A DNA stretch of 64,000 nt from Tricholomella constricta (taxonomy: Eukaryota; Basidiomycota; Agaricomycetes; Agaricales; Lyophyllaceae), in the NCBI GenBank assembly GCA_013368375.1, contig JAACJP010000006.1, positions 1,116,001 through 1,180,000 on the forward strand, in the 5' to 3' direction. Of the stretch, positions 11,801 to 23,287 are shown in pieces; position 1 is the stretch's first letter; the number at the start of each line of letters is the position of its first letter. A model generated the notes under the pieces. The model did no database searches. It had not been told where the DNA came from and saw only the letters and a list, made by a program, of their open reading frames with translations. Position numbers and translations under genes: made by a program.

Positions 11801-13435
11801 GGATCTCACTCCAGAGCAGATTCAGTATGCTGCATTGGATGTGCATGCATCACTTTCTGTGTACGACGCACTCACAAAACTTTTATCACCCCAACCACTC
11901 CCCAGTAATCTCAAGATTGGTACTCCAGTTATCCTTTTTAACACCCACAGATCTTGTATCCTCGCTCGTGGTCATATTTCACCGTATATGAAAGATGGGA
12001 GCTTCGATGGCATTAATATCACCCCATCGCGTGCAGTGATTGTCGTCCAAGAGGTTCTTGTTCCTGGAGCTCTGATTCTAAATGGTACACGACATCCATT
12101 GAACCGAAAACCTCTGGAGTATCATGGTTTGCCACCATTTCAGCTGCTCTGTCTTCGCAGCCATCTTTTCCAGTCACCTCCGTCAAATCATCATCAGTAC
12201 TATCACACTGGCAGAAAGTGACGATGCAGGAATTTCTGAAAGCCAATGTACCTCAGTCGGACAGGCGCCTGGTGTCGGAGATCTTCTCTGTGAAGTTTTG
12301 TCTCCTTCTCCTCATGCTTCAAGCCCAGAATGAGTTGCTATTGGAGGGTATTTTCCAGATCCTGCAAGCCAGGCTGAAGGCCGAAAAGCTCTGGACGACA
12401 TCGTGAACTCAGACTGGGTCATGCACATCTGGAGTTGAGTCTTGAAAGACCCATTTCATGTGTTCAACCAGTTTTACATATCTGCCAGCCACGGACTCCT
12501 TCGTGAATTCGCAATAGCTTTGCAGGACGCCATTTTTATACCAGATATAACCGATAAAGCTCGTATTATTGCATGGGGCCGTGCTCAGAAGCCACCACAG
12601 TCTTGAGACAATATTCTTTTCAGGCGTGCACACTGGTTGTTCCAGCATTGTAGACGGATAATCCCACCTCTGGAGAAGTTGTTGCCTTTGGTTGCAAAGG
12701 TCTTCGAGACTTTCGGCCCACTAAAAGATGCAAAATCTGGTCTTCCTCTCTTCAATTCTGCAGCTTGGGCTGTTGCTCGAAATACTCTCCTTCTTATTCA
12801 GAAAGGCCACCTATCCGATCTACCAAATGACACCTCTATCGCCAAATAGGGATCAATGCAAAGACCGGACTGCCCCTCTTCCGATGTCTACGTGGATCTA
12901 ACTCCACCGAAGGAGGTGTACATACACACATTCGCCCTCACCTCCCAACTTCTGGAACATTCATCCGTCATGCTCAGTATCGCCTTCTAGATTTTATAAT
13001 TTAACACAATCTTCTGGTGTGTAATAAAAATTTGTGCTTATCGATGACACTGGACATGATTTGACAACTTATGCATCAGGTCGGAACATTCAATAGCACG
13101 AGAAGGCGTTATACTGGCCATTTCAGCATATGGCTCATCAACGAACTTCAAGAGATGCTATGCCTGGTGTGTGACCAGCTCATAAATCTGCCAACATTGG
13201 CTGGCTAGGTTAATGGAAATCTTTACATTCCATCGAATGAGGTTGCTGGTGTTCTTCCCATCCCCGAACAGGTACAACCACGATACAGGATGGGAGCATA
13301 TGTGGCAAGCCTGCATTCAAAGCAGCCACATCGTTTTTTGGCTTCGATGCAGGGAACTTGCAAGGCGGTGTTGCCAATCCATAGTGCGGAGGAGCAGAAT
13401 TTATTTTGAGACTTCATGGCAGGAAACACCGGCTT
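8884..13435 (+). pseudogene. DDE transposase with inserted DEDDy exonuclease, copy 1 (first part)
   Basis: Read through frameshifts and introns, this is one gene continuing at 20022-20711. Order: acidic N-terminus (8884-9440); zinc-ribbon-like block with CPNERC and YQCPECC, shifted in frame near 9450; an LPPDLAAEFPARLTYR block containing a TGA (about 9630-9680); first catalytic Asp in AIDHSFK (10033); second Asp in YTDN (11126). A WRN-like exonuclease follows (LNAEW 11345; VAGDLKYL; YAALDV near 11828), then a linker with breaks (12221, 12426, 12604), the catalytic Glu in RGSNSTEGGVH (12909), and GTFNSTRRRYTGHF near 13085. Introns are 10048-10930 and 11453-11510. Exonuclease motif I reads N-x-E rather than D-x-E. 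The gene is interrupted by element B at 13436. Confidence 0.85.
10065..10894. mobile_element. 830-bp TIR element inside the intron of copy 1
   Basis: Perfect 25-base terminal inverted repeats start CAGTCATTTGCC (10065-10089 and 10870-10894) and are flanked by TA (or TATA) on both sides. The motif CGGTCCTTG-TACA is repeated just inside the left end (10075 and 10094), and a related GTACCAAGG lies near 10680. The TA duplication and CAGT start resemble Tc1/mariner-pogo DNA transposons. No transposase was recognised inside, so it is probably non-autonomous. Removing it with one TA leaves a 51-bp intron at the position where copy 2 has a 52-bp intron. Confidence 0.85.
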
Positions 13436-13955
13436 TGTTAGGGGAACACCCGTTTGGTGATCACGTGACCACCTGATTCCTCGGACGAGCACGTGACCAT
13501 CCGATTCCTCGGACGAGCACGTGACCGACCGCTCCTCAGATGATCGCGATCCCGACCCCGACGCTCTGCCCCAAGCATCGGTGTACATACTTATAACTTC
13601 CTGTCGTTACTTCTCCTTCCAGCGCGTGCCCGATCCCGACTCCCGACGTCCCGACACCGACGGACCTCGTGCGCCCGCACCCTGAGCCACAAGGATCGGA
13701 CAGCATCGGAACGTGTACATACACGCGCCGCTGCCCATCCGTTATCATTTACGTACCATACACCCCAGAGAGCCGGCCCTCAAGTAGTTTACTCGTATAT
13801 AGTCATCCTCCTGACATGAGGGAATCCTTTACTCTATTCTCATTGGATTCCCCTCTGCCAGGTAGGTCTACTTACGTTCTCTCTATCGTACATAATATAA
13901 CATTGGATTCCCCTCTGCCAGTACGACTAAGCTCTGCTTGGAGGTCGCCCTAACA
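13436..13955 (+). repeat. 5' LTR of element B (520 bp)
   Basis: TGTTAG...CTAACA. It holds three CACGTGACC boxes in a tandemly repeated segment of about 33 bp (family A has two boxes). TATA is at 13795-13802. TTTACTCTATTCT at 13828-13840 pairs over 13 bases with AGAATAGAGTAAA at 13958-13970. Confidence 0.95.
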
Positions 13956-13957
13956 GC

Positions 13958-13970
13958 AGAATAGAGTAAA
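13958..13970 (+). promoter_or_regulatory. Self-priming primer-binding site, element B
   Basis: AGAATAGAGTAAA begins two bases inside the 5' LTR. It is perfectly complementary to TTTACTCTATTCT at 13828-13840, about 30 nt after the LTR TATA box. No tRNA-like TGG primer site is present. This is the arrangement of Tf1-type self-priming. Confidence 0.7.
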
Positions 13971-14082
13971 CCCTGAAACCCGATGAAGCTGACCGATCAG
14001 CTTCCGCGCGGAAACACGCGTCCGCTACACGCAACCGTCCAACGCGCGTTCGCTCCGACCGCCCGCCCAGTCCTGTTTCGAG

Positions 14083-15291
14083 ATGTCCGAATTTGGTGAC
14101 ATGCCGCAACGACCGTTCTCTCCCTTCCTGTCGACGGAGGAGCGGTTAGCGAACATGGAAGCCACGATTTCGGCTCTCACCGCCTCTAACACCTCCAACT
14201 CGGCCTCTATGGACCGCCTCTCCGCTCTTTTTGAAGCTTTCATGTCGGGGACACCCCCCAATTCCACCCCCGCTGCTCCTGAAGCAGACACGACCCCTCC
14301 GCCGCGTGTCACGACCACTCCGACACCAGCCTCTCCGCGATCAGGATCACATCACCTTCGGCCGTCGCCACGCCCCATTTATGACGGCGCCCAATCGGGC
14401 GGTCGCACGTTCTTGAACGCGTGCAAACTCTACTTCTCCTTGTGCGGGGGAAGTTTTGCTGATGACCACGCCCGAATCATATGGGTACTGTCGTACATGC
14501 AGCACGGGCGAGCAGCCGACTTCGTCAGTCAGGTGTTCCAGTTCAGAACCGCCAAGGACGTCTTTCCCGCTTGGAAGGACTTTGAAGACACCTTCCGTGG
14601 CGAGTTCTTCTTGTTCGACAAAGTCGCCGACGCCGCGCTCACACTGGAGTCGATGGCGTACTTCCAGAACGGTCGGTCGATCGACGAGTACATCGACTCG
14701 TTCCGATCCCTGTGGGTTAAAGCAGGCTACCCCGACGGACGCCACCTGGTCCTCAAATTCCGTCGGGGGATGGACCCCAAGCTCTCGAGGCGACTCGGAA
14801 GCATCACCACGGGTCGCCCGCATGACGAGAAGATTGAGGAATGGCTGAGGGTCGCCCGTTCTCAAGATTTCATCATGAGGACGGAGGTCGACTTCCACCG
14901 ACGGGCGACTCCAACGAAAGCGCCTGACAGTCGCCCGACCGCCGTCGCATCCGTACGATGGCCGTCCGCTCCTGCCTCCGCTCCCACTCCCTTTCCCCCC
15001 GCCCCTCGCGCCCTCGCCACGCCGGCCCTCAGGCCGCTTCCACAGGGCATCCCGATGGACGTAGATCGGATGCGTGATCGAGTCGCATTGGCCAATGACC
15101 ACTGTTTCCGGTGCAAGAAGAAGGGCCACTTCTCTCGCGACTGCCCCTTGCGCTGGGACGTGCGCCACATGCTCGACGATGAGCTGGAGGCGCTTATCAT
15201 GGAGCGTCTAGCTCGCAAAGACGCTGTCCCCGCCGACCAGACTCCATCGTCGGCAGACGCTGCCGCCTCTGACGCAGAGGAGGGTTTTTAA
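14083..15291 (+). CDS. gag: Gag of element B
   Basis: 402-residue Gag with the same plan as A: Ser/Thr/Pro-rich N-terminus, capsid-like core, short Pro-rich linker, and CCHC knuckle CFRCKKKGHFSRDC near residue 345. It stays open to TAA at 15289-15291, which directly follows GGGTTTT (15282-15288). A perfect 8-bp stem (15296-15303 with 15316-15323) lies seven bases downstream. It may still be translated although the rest of the element is dead. Confidence 0.9.
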   Translation: MSEFGDMPQRPFSPFLSTEERLANMEATISALTASNTSNSASMDRLSALFEAFMSGTPPNSTPAAPEADTTPPPRVTTTPTPASPRSGSHHLRPSPRPIYDGAQSGGRTFLNACKLYFSLCGGSFADDHARIIWVLSYMQHGRAADFVSQVFQFRTAKDVFPAWKDFEDTFRGEFFLFDKVADAALTLESMAYFQNGRSIDEYIDSFRSLWVKAGYPDGRHLVLKFRRGMDPKLSRRLGSITTGRPHDEKIEEWLRVARSQDFIMRTEVDFHRRATPTKAPDSRPTAVASVRWPSAPASAPTPFPPAPRALATPALRPLPQGIPMDVDRMRDRVALANDHCFRCKKKGHFSRDCPLRWDVRHMLDDELEALIMERLARKDAVPADQTPSSADAAASDAEEGF

Positions 15292-18200
15292 TCTCACAAC
15301 GGGTGGAACGTACACCCCGTTGTCTAGTCGTAATCGGTTCGCTCCCTTATCCATAGAATACGCCAATACACCTAATATTGCTGCTATTCCTACGAGTGAA
15401 CCGACTGACAAAGACGTACAAAACCCCTCCGACCCGACGACACCGATCGCAGTCGCAAAGCCGATCGCTCCGTCGCGTCGTGGCCTACTCCGCTGGGAAA
15501 AGCGGCTCCCTAGTCACTTCATTGCCGCTGCCTCCCCCTGCCCCAGGTCCCTGTGGCTCAATGTTGAACTAGAGACCACCGACACCCAGGAGTCGCACGC
15601 CGTCACTGCGCTAGTGAACAGCGGAGCGACCGGTAGCTTTTTCAATGTCGCCTTCATAGAGAAACACAAGCTCACGACGAAGGTGCTCAGTCGGCCATCC
15701 CCGGTCTACAACGTAGACGGCACCCTCAATGAAGGCGGTTCGGTCTCTTGCATCGTAGAAGCTGTCTTACAATACAATTGTAACAGGCATTACCGAATAT
15801 GGTAGCGATCATTGTTTGTTCTTATTTAAATCTAAAGGTACTGGCTATATAAAGCCAGCACCTCTACATTATGTAATGTTAAGACTTACTCATACCTTTA
15901 CTACACACAATCCTATCAGTGGTCGTGTTTAGTTTGGTGTGAACATATTAAGTCTATTCCAACCCTTACAACAATGGTCATACCGAACGAGCCGTCTTCG
16001 GGGTCACCCAGCTAGGCAAGCACGACATGATCCTCGGGTTCAACTGGCTTAAGAACCACAACCCCGAGATCGACTGGGAGACCAGTCGCTGTCCGATGCA
16101 GTGCGACACCTGCAGAGACGAGGTCAAAGCCGATCGACGCGCACGCACCAAGGTGCGCGCAGCGATTCGCGCCTGTCGAGCTGACGGTATCCCAGTGACT
16201 GAGCCCGATCTGCGAGCTCCAACCAACCCGTACGTTGAGGACGACTCTGATGACGACAAGTTCCTTCCCTACACTCCGATCCTGGAGGAACCCGACCCAG
16301 AGTCCGACGACTTCCTGGTGGAAACCTTCTTGAACGGCGATCGCATCTTCGCAACCGCGATCTGCCCGACCCTGACCGCCGAACATATTCGGGCCAGCCA
16401 AACGACATCGCAGCGACTTGCGGAAGCGCACGCTGCTAACTCTGTGCCCAAAACGTTCCGCGACGCCGTACCGACCCACCTCCACGACTTTGAAGATGTC
16501 TTCTCCAAAGTCGCGTTTGATGAGCTCCCAGGGCGCAAGCAATGGGACCATGCCATCGAACTGGAGCCGGGCGCATCGCCGACAGGCACGAAGGTCTACC
16601 CGCTGTCACCGGCAGAACAGGTCGAACTCGACGTGTTCCTCAAGGAGAACCTCGAGACAGGTCGCATGCGACCGTCCAAGTCGCCCATGACATCACCGGT
16701 CTTCTTCATCAAGAAGAAGGATGGGTCGCTCCGACTGGTTCAGGACTATCGGACGCTCAATGCGCTCACGGTGAAGAACTGATACCCGCTGCCCCTTATT
16801 AGCGAACTGGTGAACAACCTTCGCGGCGCACGGTACTTCACCAAGTTGGACGTCCGATGGGGGTACAACAACGTTCGGATCAAGGAAGGCAACGAGTGGA
16901 AGGCAGCGTTTCGGATGAACCGTGGCCTCTTCGAGCCGCTCGTCATGTTCTTCGGCCTCACGAACAGCCCCGCCACATTTCAGACCATGATGAATGATAT
17001 CTTCCGCGATCTGATCGCTGAAGGTGTTGTTTGCGTGTACCTCGATGACATCTTGATTTATACAAAGACGCTAGAGGAACACCATCGGGTCACGCGACTG
17101 GTACTGGACCGACTCCGCGAACATCAGCTGTTCCTAAAGCCCGAGAAATGCGAATTTGAGCAGACCAAGATCGAGTATCTTGGGCTGATCATTTCGCAAG
17201 GGCAAGCACAGATGGACCCGGTTAAAGTCGCTGGAGTGTTGGAATGGCCGGCGTCGAAGAACAAGAAAGAGGTGCAAGTGTTCCTAGGCTTCACCAATTT
17301 CTACCGACGGTTCATTCAGGACTTCTCGCACCACGCCAGACCCCTGTTTGACCTGACCGGCAAAGACGAAGCCTGGCGATGGGGAGAGTCGGAGCAGTCG
17401 GCCTTTAACCTTCTAAAGTCTGCGATCACGTCGAGGCCGGTCCTCATGTTCCCCGACGATGACCGACCGTACCGCATCGAAGCCGATTCATCCGACTTCG
17501 CAACGGGCGAAGTCCTGCCACAAGAGTCGCCGACCGATGGCAAATGGCACCCAGTCGCGTTCTACTCGAAGAGCTTGAATGCGGTCGAGCGGAACTACGA
17601 GATCCATGACAAGGAGATGCTGGCGATCATCTGGTCTCTGGAGGAGTGGCGACACTTCGTAGAAGGCGCAAAGCACAAAGTGGAGATCTGGACCGACCAC
17701 AAGAACTTTGAGTACTTCCTCACTGCAAAGAAACTCAATCGGCGTCAAGCCCGATGGTCGCTCTACCTCGCCAACTTCGACTTCGCTCTCCACCACCGTC
17801 CTGGCCGTAGCATGGGCAAGCCCAATGCGTTATCGCGTCGCTCCGACCACGGCGACGGAAGTACCGACAACGCCGACATTGTACTGCTCAGGCCCGAGTT
17901 CTTCGCCGTTCGCGCGACCGAAGGCCTTGCACTGGTCGGAGAGGAGGACGATGTGCTGAAAGCGATCCGCAAGGGCAATCGCGACGGAGCGCAGGAGGAC
18001 GCGGTCGCGAAAGCGGCGCAACTGGTCAAGGCATCCAAGATCGCCGGTCGCTCCCTACGCTTTGGCGAGTGGGGAGAGGAGGGCAGTCTGCTCACGTTTC
18101 GTGGACGGATCTATGTCCCGAATGTCCCAGACCTTCGCCGACACATTGTGGAGCAGCACCACGACTCCAAGGTCGCTGGTCACCCCGTTCGCTGGAAGAC

Positions 18201-19500
18201 GCTCGAACTGGTGTCGCGCAACTACTGGTGGCCCCAGATGTCGCGCTTCATCGGTTTGTACACCAGCACCTGTGACATGTGTCTGCGCACGAAACCTCGC
18301 TGCCAACTCCCCGTCGGACAGCTGCAGCTGCTTCCCATCCCTGAAGGCCAATGGAATGCCGTATCGGTCGACTTCATCACCGAACTTCCAGAGTCCAACG
18401 GCCACGACGTGATCATGAATGTTGTGGACTCGGTCGGAAAGCACGCGCACTTCATTGCATCACACATGACTTGTTCGGCCCTGGGAGCCGCGAACCTCTA
18501 CCGTCGCCACGTCTGGAAGCTGCACGGTCTCCCTGACGTGTTTGTCTCCGATCGAGGTCCACAGTTCGTCACCCAGTTCACGCGCGAACTGTACAGACTC
18601 CTGGGTATCAAGCTGTTGGCCTCGACGGCGTACCACCCACAGACCGACAGACAGACTGAGCGTGTCAACCAGGAACTGGAACAGTTCTTGCGAGTCTTCT
18701 GCAATGAGCACCAGAACGACTAGGAGGACCTCCTGCCCGACGCCGAATTCAGTTACAACAACCATGTACATTCGGCGATGCAGCAGACCCCCTTCCTGCT
18801 CAACACTGGTCGGCACCCGCGCATGGGCTTTGAGCCGCGTCGGGGCGCTTCCAAGAACGAGTCAGCCGATGAGTTCGTGGAGCGCATGAAGGAAGCACAG
18901 GAGGAAGCCAAGGCGGCGCTGTCAAAAGCCAAAGACGACATGGAGCGGTATTACAACCAGCGACACGCCCCAACGCCTGACTACCAACCTGGCGACAAGG
19001 TATACTTGGACACGACCGACATTTCCACGACTCGACCATCTAAGAAGTTGTCGCATCGCTACCTTGGCCCTTTCGTCGTGCAAAGGCGAGTTGGCCCGCT
19101 TGCATACCGCCTCCTGCTGCCCCAGTCCATGAAGCGCATCCACCCAGTCTTCCACGTCGTGCTCATCCCCGCCGTCGCTGATCTGATCGAAGGTCGTCGG
19201 TCCGATCCCCCTCTGCCCCCTGACATAATCGACAACGAACCCCATTACGAAGTTGAAAAGATCCTCGATAGCCGAACCTTCCGCAAAAAACTACAGTACA
19301 AGGTCCTGTGGAAGGGCTATGGTTACAAAGAAGCTTCTTGAGAACCTCGCGAAAATGTCGCCGCCCCCGATCTGGTACGCAAGTTTCACCGCGACAACCC
19401 TGACGCCCCATGCCACATTCGTGGCATCTTCACTCTATCCCCCGCCATCTTCGCCACCGTCACCCCGCACCAAGTCGTTGTGATTCAGAAGGGGGGGTGA
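15282..19500 (+). pseudogene. pol: Pol of element B, broken
   Basis: Protease (NSGATGS, where A has DSGATGS), RT (YLDD near 17039), RNase H, integrase (zinc region, SVDFITELP, SDRGPQFV) and the chromodomain region are recognisable. Lesions: a one-base deletion in the loop after the frameshift stem, a catalytic Asp-to-Asn change in the protease, the solo LTR at 15779-15970, TGA near 16780 where A reads CGA, TAG at 18721 where A reads TGG, and TGA at about 19339 in the chromodomain. A purine tract GAAGGGGGGGTGA precedes the 3' LTR. Confidence 0.92.
15779..15970. repeat. Solo LTR (192 bp) inserted in pol of element B
   Basis: Starts TGTAACAGGC and ends CCCTTACA, flanked by ACAAT on both sides (15774-15778 and 15971-15975). 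It contains CTGGCTATATAAAGCCAG, a TATA box inside a perfect hairpin. The TGTAA...TTACA ends and short length resemble the 221-bp LTR of element D, but the body differs, so it belongs to another family. It arose by LTR-LTR recombination after B inserted. Confidence 0.9.
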
Positions 19501-20021
19501 TGTTAAGGGAACACCCGTTTGGTGATCACGTGACCACCTGATTCCTCGGACGAGCACATGACCATCCGATTCCTCGGACGAGCACGTGACCGACCGCTCC
19601 TCAGATGATCGCGATCCCGACCCCGACGCTCTGCCCCAAGCATCGGTGTACATACTTATAACTTCCTGTCGTTACTTCCCCTTCCAGCGCGCGCCCGATC
19701 CTGACTCCCGACGTCCCGACACCGACGGACCTCGTGCGCCCACACCCTGAGCCACGAGGATCGGACAGTGTCGGGAATGTGTACATATACGCGCCGCTGC
19801 CCATCCGTTATCATTTACGTACCATACACCCCAGAGAGCCGGCCCTCAAGTAGTTTACTCGTATATAGTCATCCTCCTGACATGGGGGAATCCTTTACTC
19901 TATTCTCATTGGATTCCCCTCTGCCAGGTAGGTCTACTTACGTTCTCTCTATCGTACATAATATAACATTGGATTCCCCTCTGCCAGTACGACTAAGCTC
20001 TGCTTGGAGGTCGCCCTAACA
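19501..20021 (+). repeat. 3' LTR of element B (521 bp)
   Basis: Matches the 5' LTR with scattered substitutions. One of the three CACGTG boxes has decayed to CACATG. It ends CTAACA and is followed by the GGCTT duplicate. Confidence 0.95.
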
Positions 20022-20711
20022 GGCTTTAATGACTCGTCATCTGGCCCAAACTCAACGCAGCTGAGATGAAAGAAAATGTTTCATACAAGGTATGAAATCG
20101 GCTGAAAACTTCATACCTGCTTTTGAAATAACCATGTCCCTCAGTTACCCGAACAACTCAAGTTCTATTACAATGGCGACTGGAAGAAGAACACTAATGT
20201 CAAACAGACAAAAGCCATGACTGCTCATGCACGTGTACCACTTCTCAAGACCCTTCGGGATCCTCGTCGATTGACTCACGCACTGAGGGTGCATGCAAGT
20301 GAGCCGACACTTCATAGTGTACTAAAAGGTCTCCAATCCATTGCCTCGACACCTCCACCCATGGATCTAGCCCTCGCAATGCCCCAGATCCTGAGCCCTC
20401 CCTCAAATCTCCCTTTTGACACCTTCACATTGCTGTCATCCGGTTCTTCTTCCACGAGCACTCCACCTTTGCTTTTGCATGACACATTAGTGAACAGAAT
20501 TGCCCAGAAGCGTGCACGAGAGAATCTCCACAAACCACCTCCTCTAAAAAAGAGGCAGCGCTGCACGTGTCGCAAGTGTGCAGATCCGGTCTGTAAAGGG
20601 AAAAAATCTGTCGACAAATGCAACAACGCTTGTCAGGATTGTGGGGCCATGGATTGTCAGGGCCAAAACACGAAGCGCCTTGACAAAACTTGCCAGACAG
20701 GATGGGACTGA
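20022..20711 (+). pseudogene. DDE transposase/exonuclease copy 1, C-terminal part
   Basis: Continuation of the gene after element B. An exon ends at about 20088, an intron with GTATGA...CTCAG follows, and LPEQLKFYYN (about 20145) matches LPEQLKNYYK of copy 3 at the same splice junction. The frame then stays open to TGA at 20709-20711. The tail has two zinc-knuckle-like units (CRKCADPVCKG and CQDCGAMDCQG). The break at GGCTT shows that the reading was continuous before element B inserted. Confidence 0.8.
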
Positions 20712-20889
20712 CATAACACATTGGCAGTGGAGACGGGAAGGGACATGAAAATTTGAAATGTGCAAAGTGGGTGGGTAAGAGATTTTCCCTGCAGTAAGCG
20801 GACAACGTGTGGTTTATTAGTTTTGATAGAGAGTAAATTACACTGCACATCACTATATTCTAGGGCTTGGTGTGACAAACGTGAAGACA

Positions 20890-21335
20890 GTACAGTGCCG
20901 AGAACCTCAAACGGCGCGAGCAGGGGGCACGAGAACCAGAGGGTGCCGTGAACTGACAATTGCAGTCACCACCTTGGAACGGCTCTGTTAAGACGTGATG
21001 AATGTTGACGAGATGATTATAATCAGGAGGCACATACCAAACACTGTCAAGAACCTAAGAGGGCGCGAGAACCAGAGGGCGCCGAGAACTGACAATTGCA
21101 GTCACCACCCCAGAACGGCTCTGTCAAAACATGATGAAAGTTGACGAGATAATTATAATCAGAAGGCACATACCGAACACTGTCGAGAACCTAAGAGGGC
21201 ACGAGAACCAGAGGGCCTCGAGGGTGCCGAGAATCAACAATTACAGTCATCACCCCAGGACAGCTCTGTCAAGACGTAATGAAAGCTGATGAAATGATCA
21301 TACTCAGGAGGCACATACCAAACACTGTCAAACTT
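20890..21335. repeat. Tandem repeat, about three units of 135-149 bp
   Basis: Units begin with GAGAACCTAAGAGGG near 20900, 21050 and 21185, and share AACTGACAATTGCAGTCACC and GGCTCTGTCAA segments. No coding potential was recognised. Confidence 0.8.
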
Positions 21336-21844
21336 GCCAAGCATCGATTGAGAGAGAACCGTGGTCAGTGCTCATGCATCTGTATTTGGCAACCTTGTCT
21401 GACACAAATGCCGGATTGTTCCAGTCTTCCTTTTTCAGCTTTGACTTTTTATTTTTTTTATTTACTTCAACCCAACCAGTATCAGGCCTCCTCTCCTGCT
21501 GTGGTGCTTCTTGGCTTTTGGCCAAGGCTATGGTATCGTAACTCCTTCTGACAACACTAGTCCTAAGTCAATTGGTTTTGTTAAATTAGGCCTTTGTCTT
21601 CAAGGCAAACCAGCATCTGATATTTGCTCTATCCTTGAACTATATCAACAATCATACAAATTATCACAGACATTTGCAAACATGAAAGCTAGTCTGGTTT
21701 TGTCAATACTCTCTATTCTTTGTTTTCCAATCCATAATGGCCCTAATCATGCAGAAATTATGTCCATATGTTCCTGCTCACCTGATCCTCTACCATCGGT
21801 CTTTGGTCCACCAAATAAACTCTTAGACTTACATTAATTATGGT

Positions 21845-21999
21845 GTTCTCCTAAGTTCCCCTGACAGAATCTTTAGTCTATTCTCTTTGAATCTCCCTTA
21901 TTGAAGTAAGCCACTCTTTACATTCCTTACTGTACATAATATAATCTTTGGATTTTCTTTTGCCAGTGTGACATGCTCCCCTGTAAGGTTGCTTTGACA
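21845..21999 (+). repeat. Degenerate LTR 3' half of the A/B/C gypsy superfamily
   Basis: Contains TTAGTCTATTCT at 21873-21884, CTTTACATTCCTTACTGTAC and TTGGATTTTCTTTTGCCAG, and ends GCTTTGACA. These align in order with the R/U5 part of LTR C. No duplicate or internal sequence was found, so it is an old fragment. Confidence 0.75.
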
Positions 22000-23066
22000 G
22001 TTGCTCCTACAATCTTGTCATTTGTTCAGCATACATTGTTTTGTAATATTGCACTCAATATCTCTGTGTTATTTTATCTGAATATTGCTACACTTTGTAC
22101 AATCATTATATGAATGTGATTAGTCACTGGCTGCTGTATGTTATATTTAGTCATTTATATATGAAGTAAGAGAATTAGCTATACCCAAAGTGTTCTCCTT
22201 GATAACATTGATCAATTTCTCTGGTGTCACTTTGATCAACGTCGCTGGCATCACTTTGATTGGTGTCTCTGTCATCACTTTGACCTTCTTCTTTGTACCC
22301 TTATCCTTTGGCTTTCTGATCCAGTTTTTGATAGTGCTTTGGCCACCAAGGATGTGAATAGCTTTGCCTTGGCTGTCAAGGTGAATTGCTTTGAGCACTG
22401 ATTCACATTGAAGTGATTGAGAATAGACTTTGAGTGATTGTTGGAAGGACCGTTGAGAACCAAAAATGGGATATGAATGTTCTGCAACAATAGCAAGTGC
22501 TAAAAAATAATGCATGTAAGTTTTGGCCTTACAAAAAAATAAAGGTTTGTAAATAGTACACAGGACAAGAAAAATGATTTCTTGTTGTTTTGATGGAAGA
22601 AATGCAGCCTGTGAAATTACCAAAGGTTAAGAGAAAATGATGAATGTGGCCACAACACTTGACTCACAGTGCTGGATAATTGTTGTGTTATGGCTGAATG
22701 GAAGAATTCCTGTTCAAAACTTGTATCACAAGGAAAAATTGAGAGTGATGATGAAGCTCACTTCGTTCTAAATGATTGTATAAGTAAGGAATGGAATATT
22801 GAGTAACTTGCAAGCTTACATAGTTTCCCTACAGTGATGGCTAAAGTTGAAAGAATGACAGCTAAGGACCAAGATAAGGCATACATACCAGCTGAGAAAG
22901 ACATCATTGATAAAGGCATCAAGGAGTGACTCATGCCAAAGACAAATGAGTAGAAATAGGGTACAAAATAAATCAAAAGGATAAATAGAATAAAAGCTTA
23001 CCATCTATAGGCAACAACATTGAGAATTATGTAGATGTTGTCTTGTTCAACTAGGTATGGCACTTA
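22000..23066. other. AT-rich stretch without a recognised gene
   Basis: A minus-strand open frame at 22147-22623 (158 codons) has a degenerate repeat of Ile-Lys-Val-Met/Thr units and no recognised domain. Base composition is much more AT-rich than in the flanking genes. No gene is supported; it is probably decayed repeat. Confidence 0.5.
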
Positions 23067-23287
23067 TGTAAGGACGCACACTATCTTATCTAATCTTGGT
23101 TATCTAATCGTATCTTATCGAGACGATTACGCTATTGTTTGGCAACACCTTCTGGTGTTGCCTATTTAATTCATTACATTAATTAAGTATAAACAACCTT
23201 GTACACCTATACGTAGCAATCGACAGACTTGTCAAGCTTACGTCTAGTGTGAACAACAAGGTCCCCAAATTCTGTAACCCCGTTACA
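23067..23287 (+). repeat. 5' LTR of element D (221 bp)
   Basis: TGTAAGGACG...CCCCGTTACA. It includes a perfect 9-bp hairpin with a TTCT loop (23141-23149 with 23154-23162) and a TATA-like AAGTATAAAC near 23187. Confidence 0.95.

Larger units (their letters stand above)
13436..20021 (+). mobile_element. Ty3/gypsy chromovirus B, complete but defective
   Basis: Bounded by LTRs of 520 and 521 bp and a five-base duplication GGCTT (13431-13435, 20022-20026). It lies inside the transposase gene of copy 1. Gag is open; pol has a one-base deletion near its start, a solo LTR insertion and stops. The two LTRs differ at several positions, so it is older than A. Confidence 0.96.

Noticed and set aside
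21511..21837. 108-codon ORF before the LTR relic
   Set aside because: AT-rich, no domain, no splice or promoter support.
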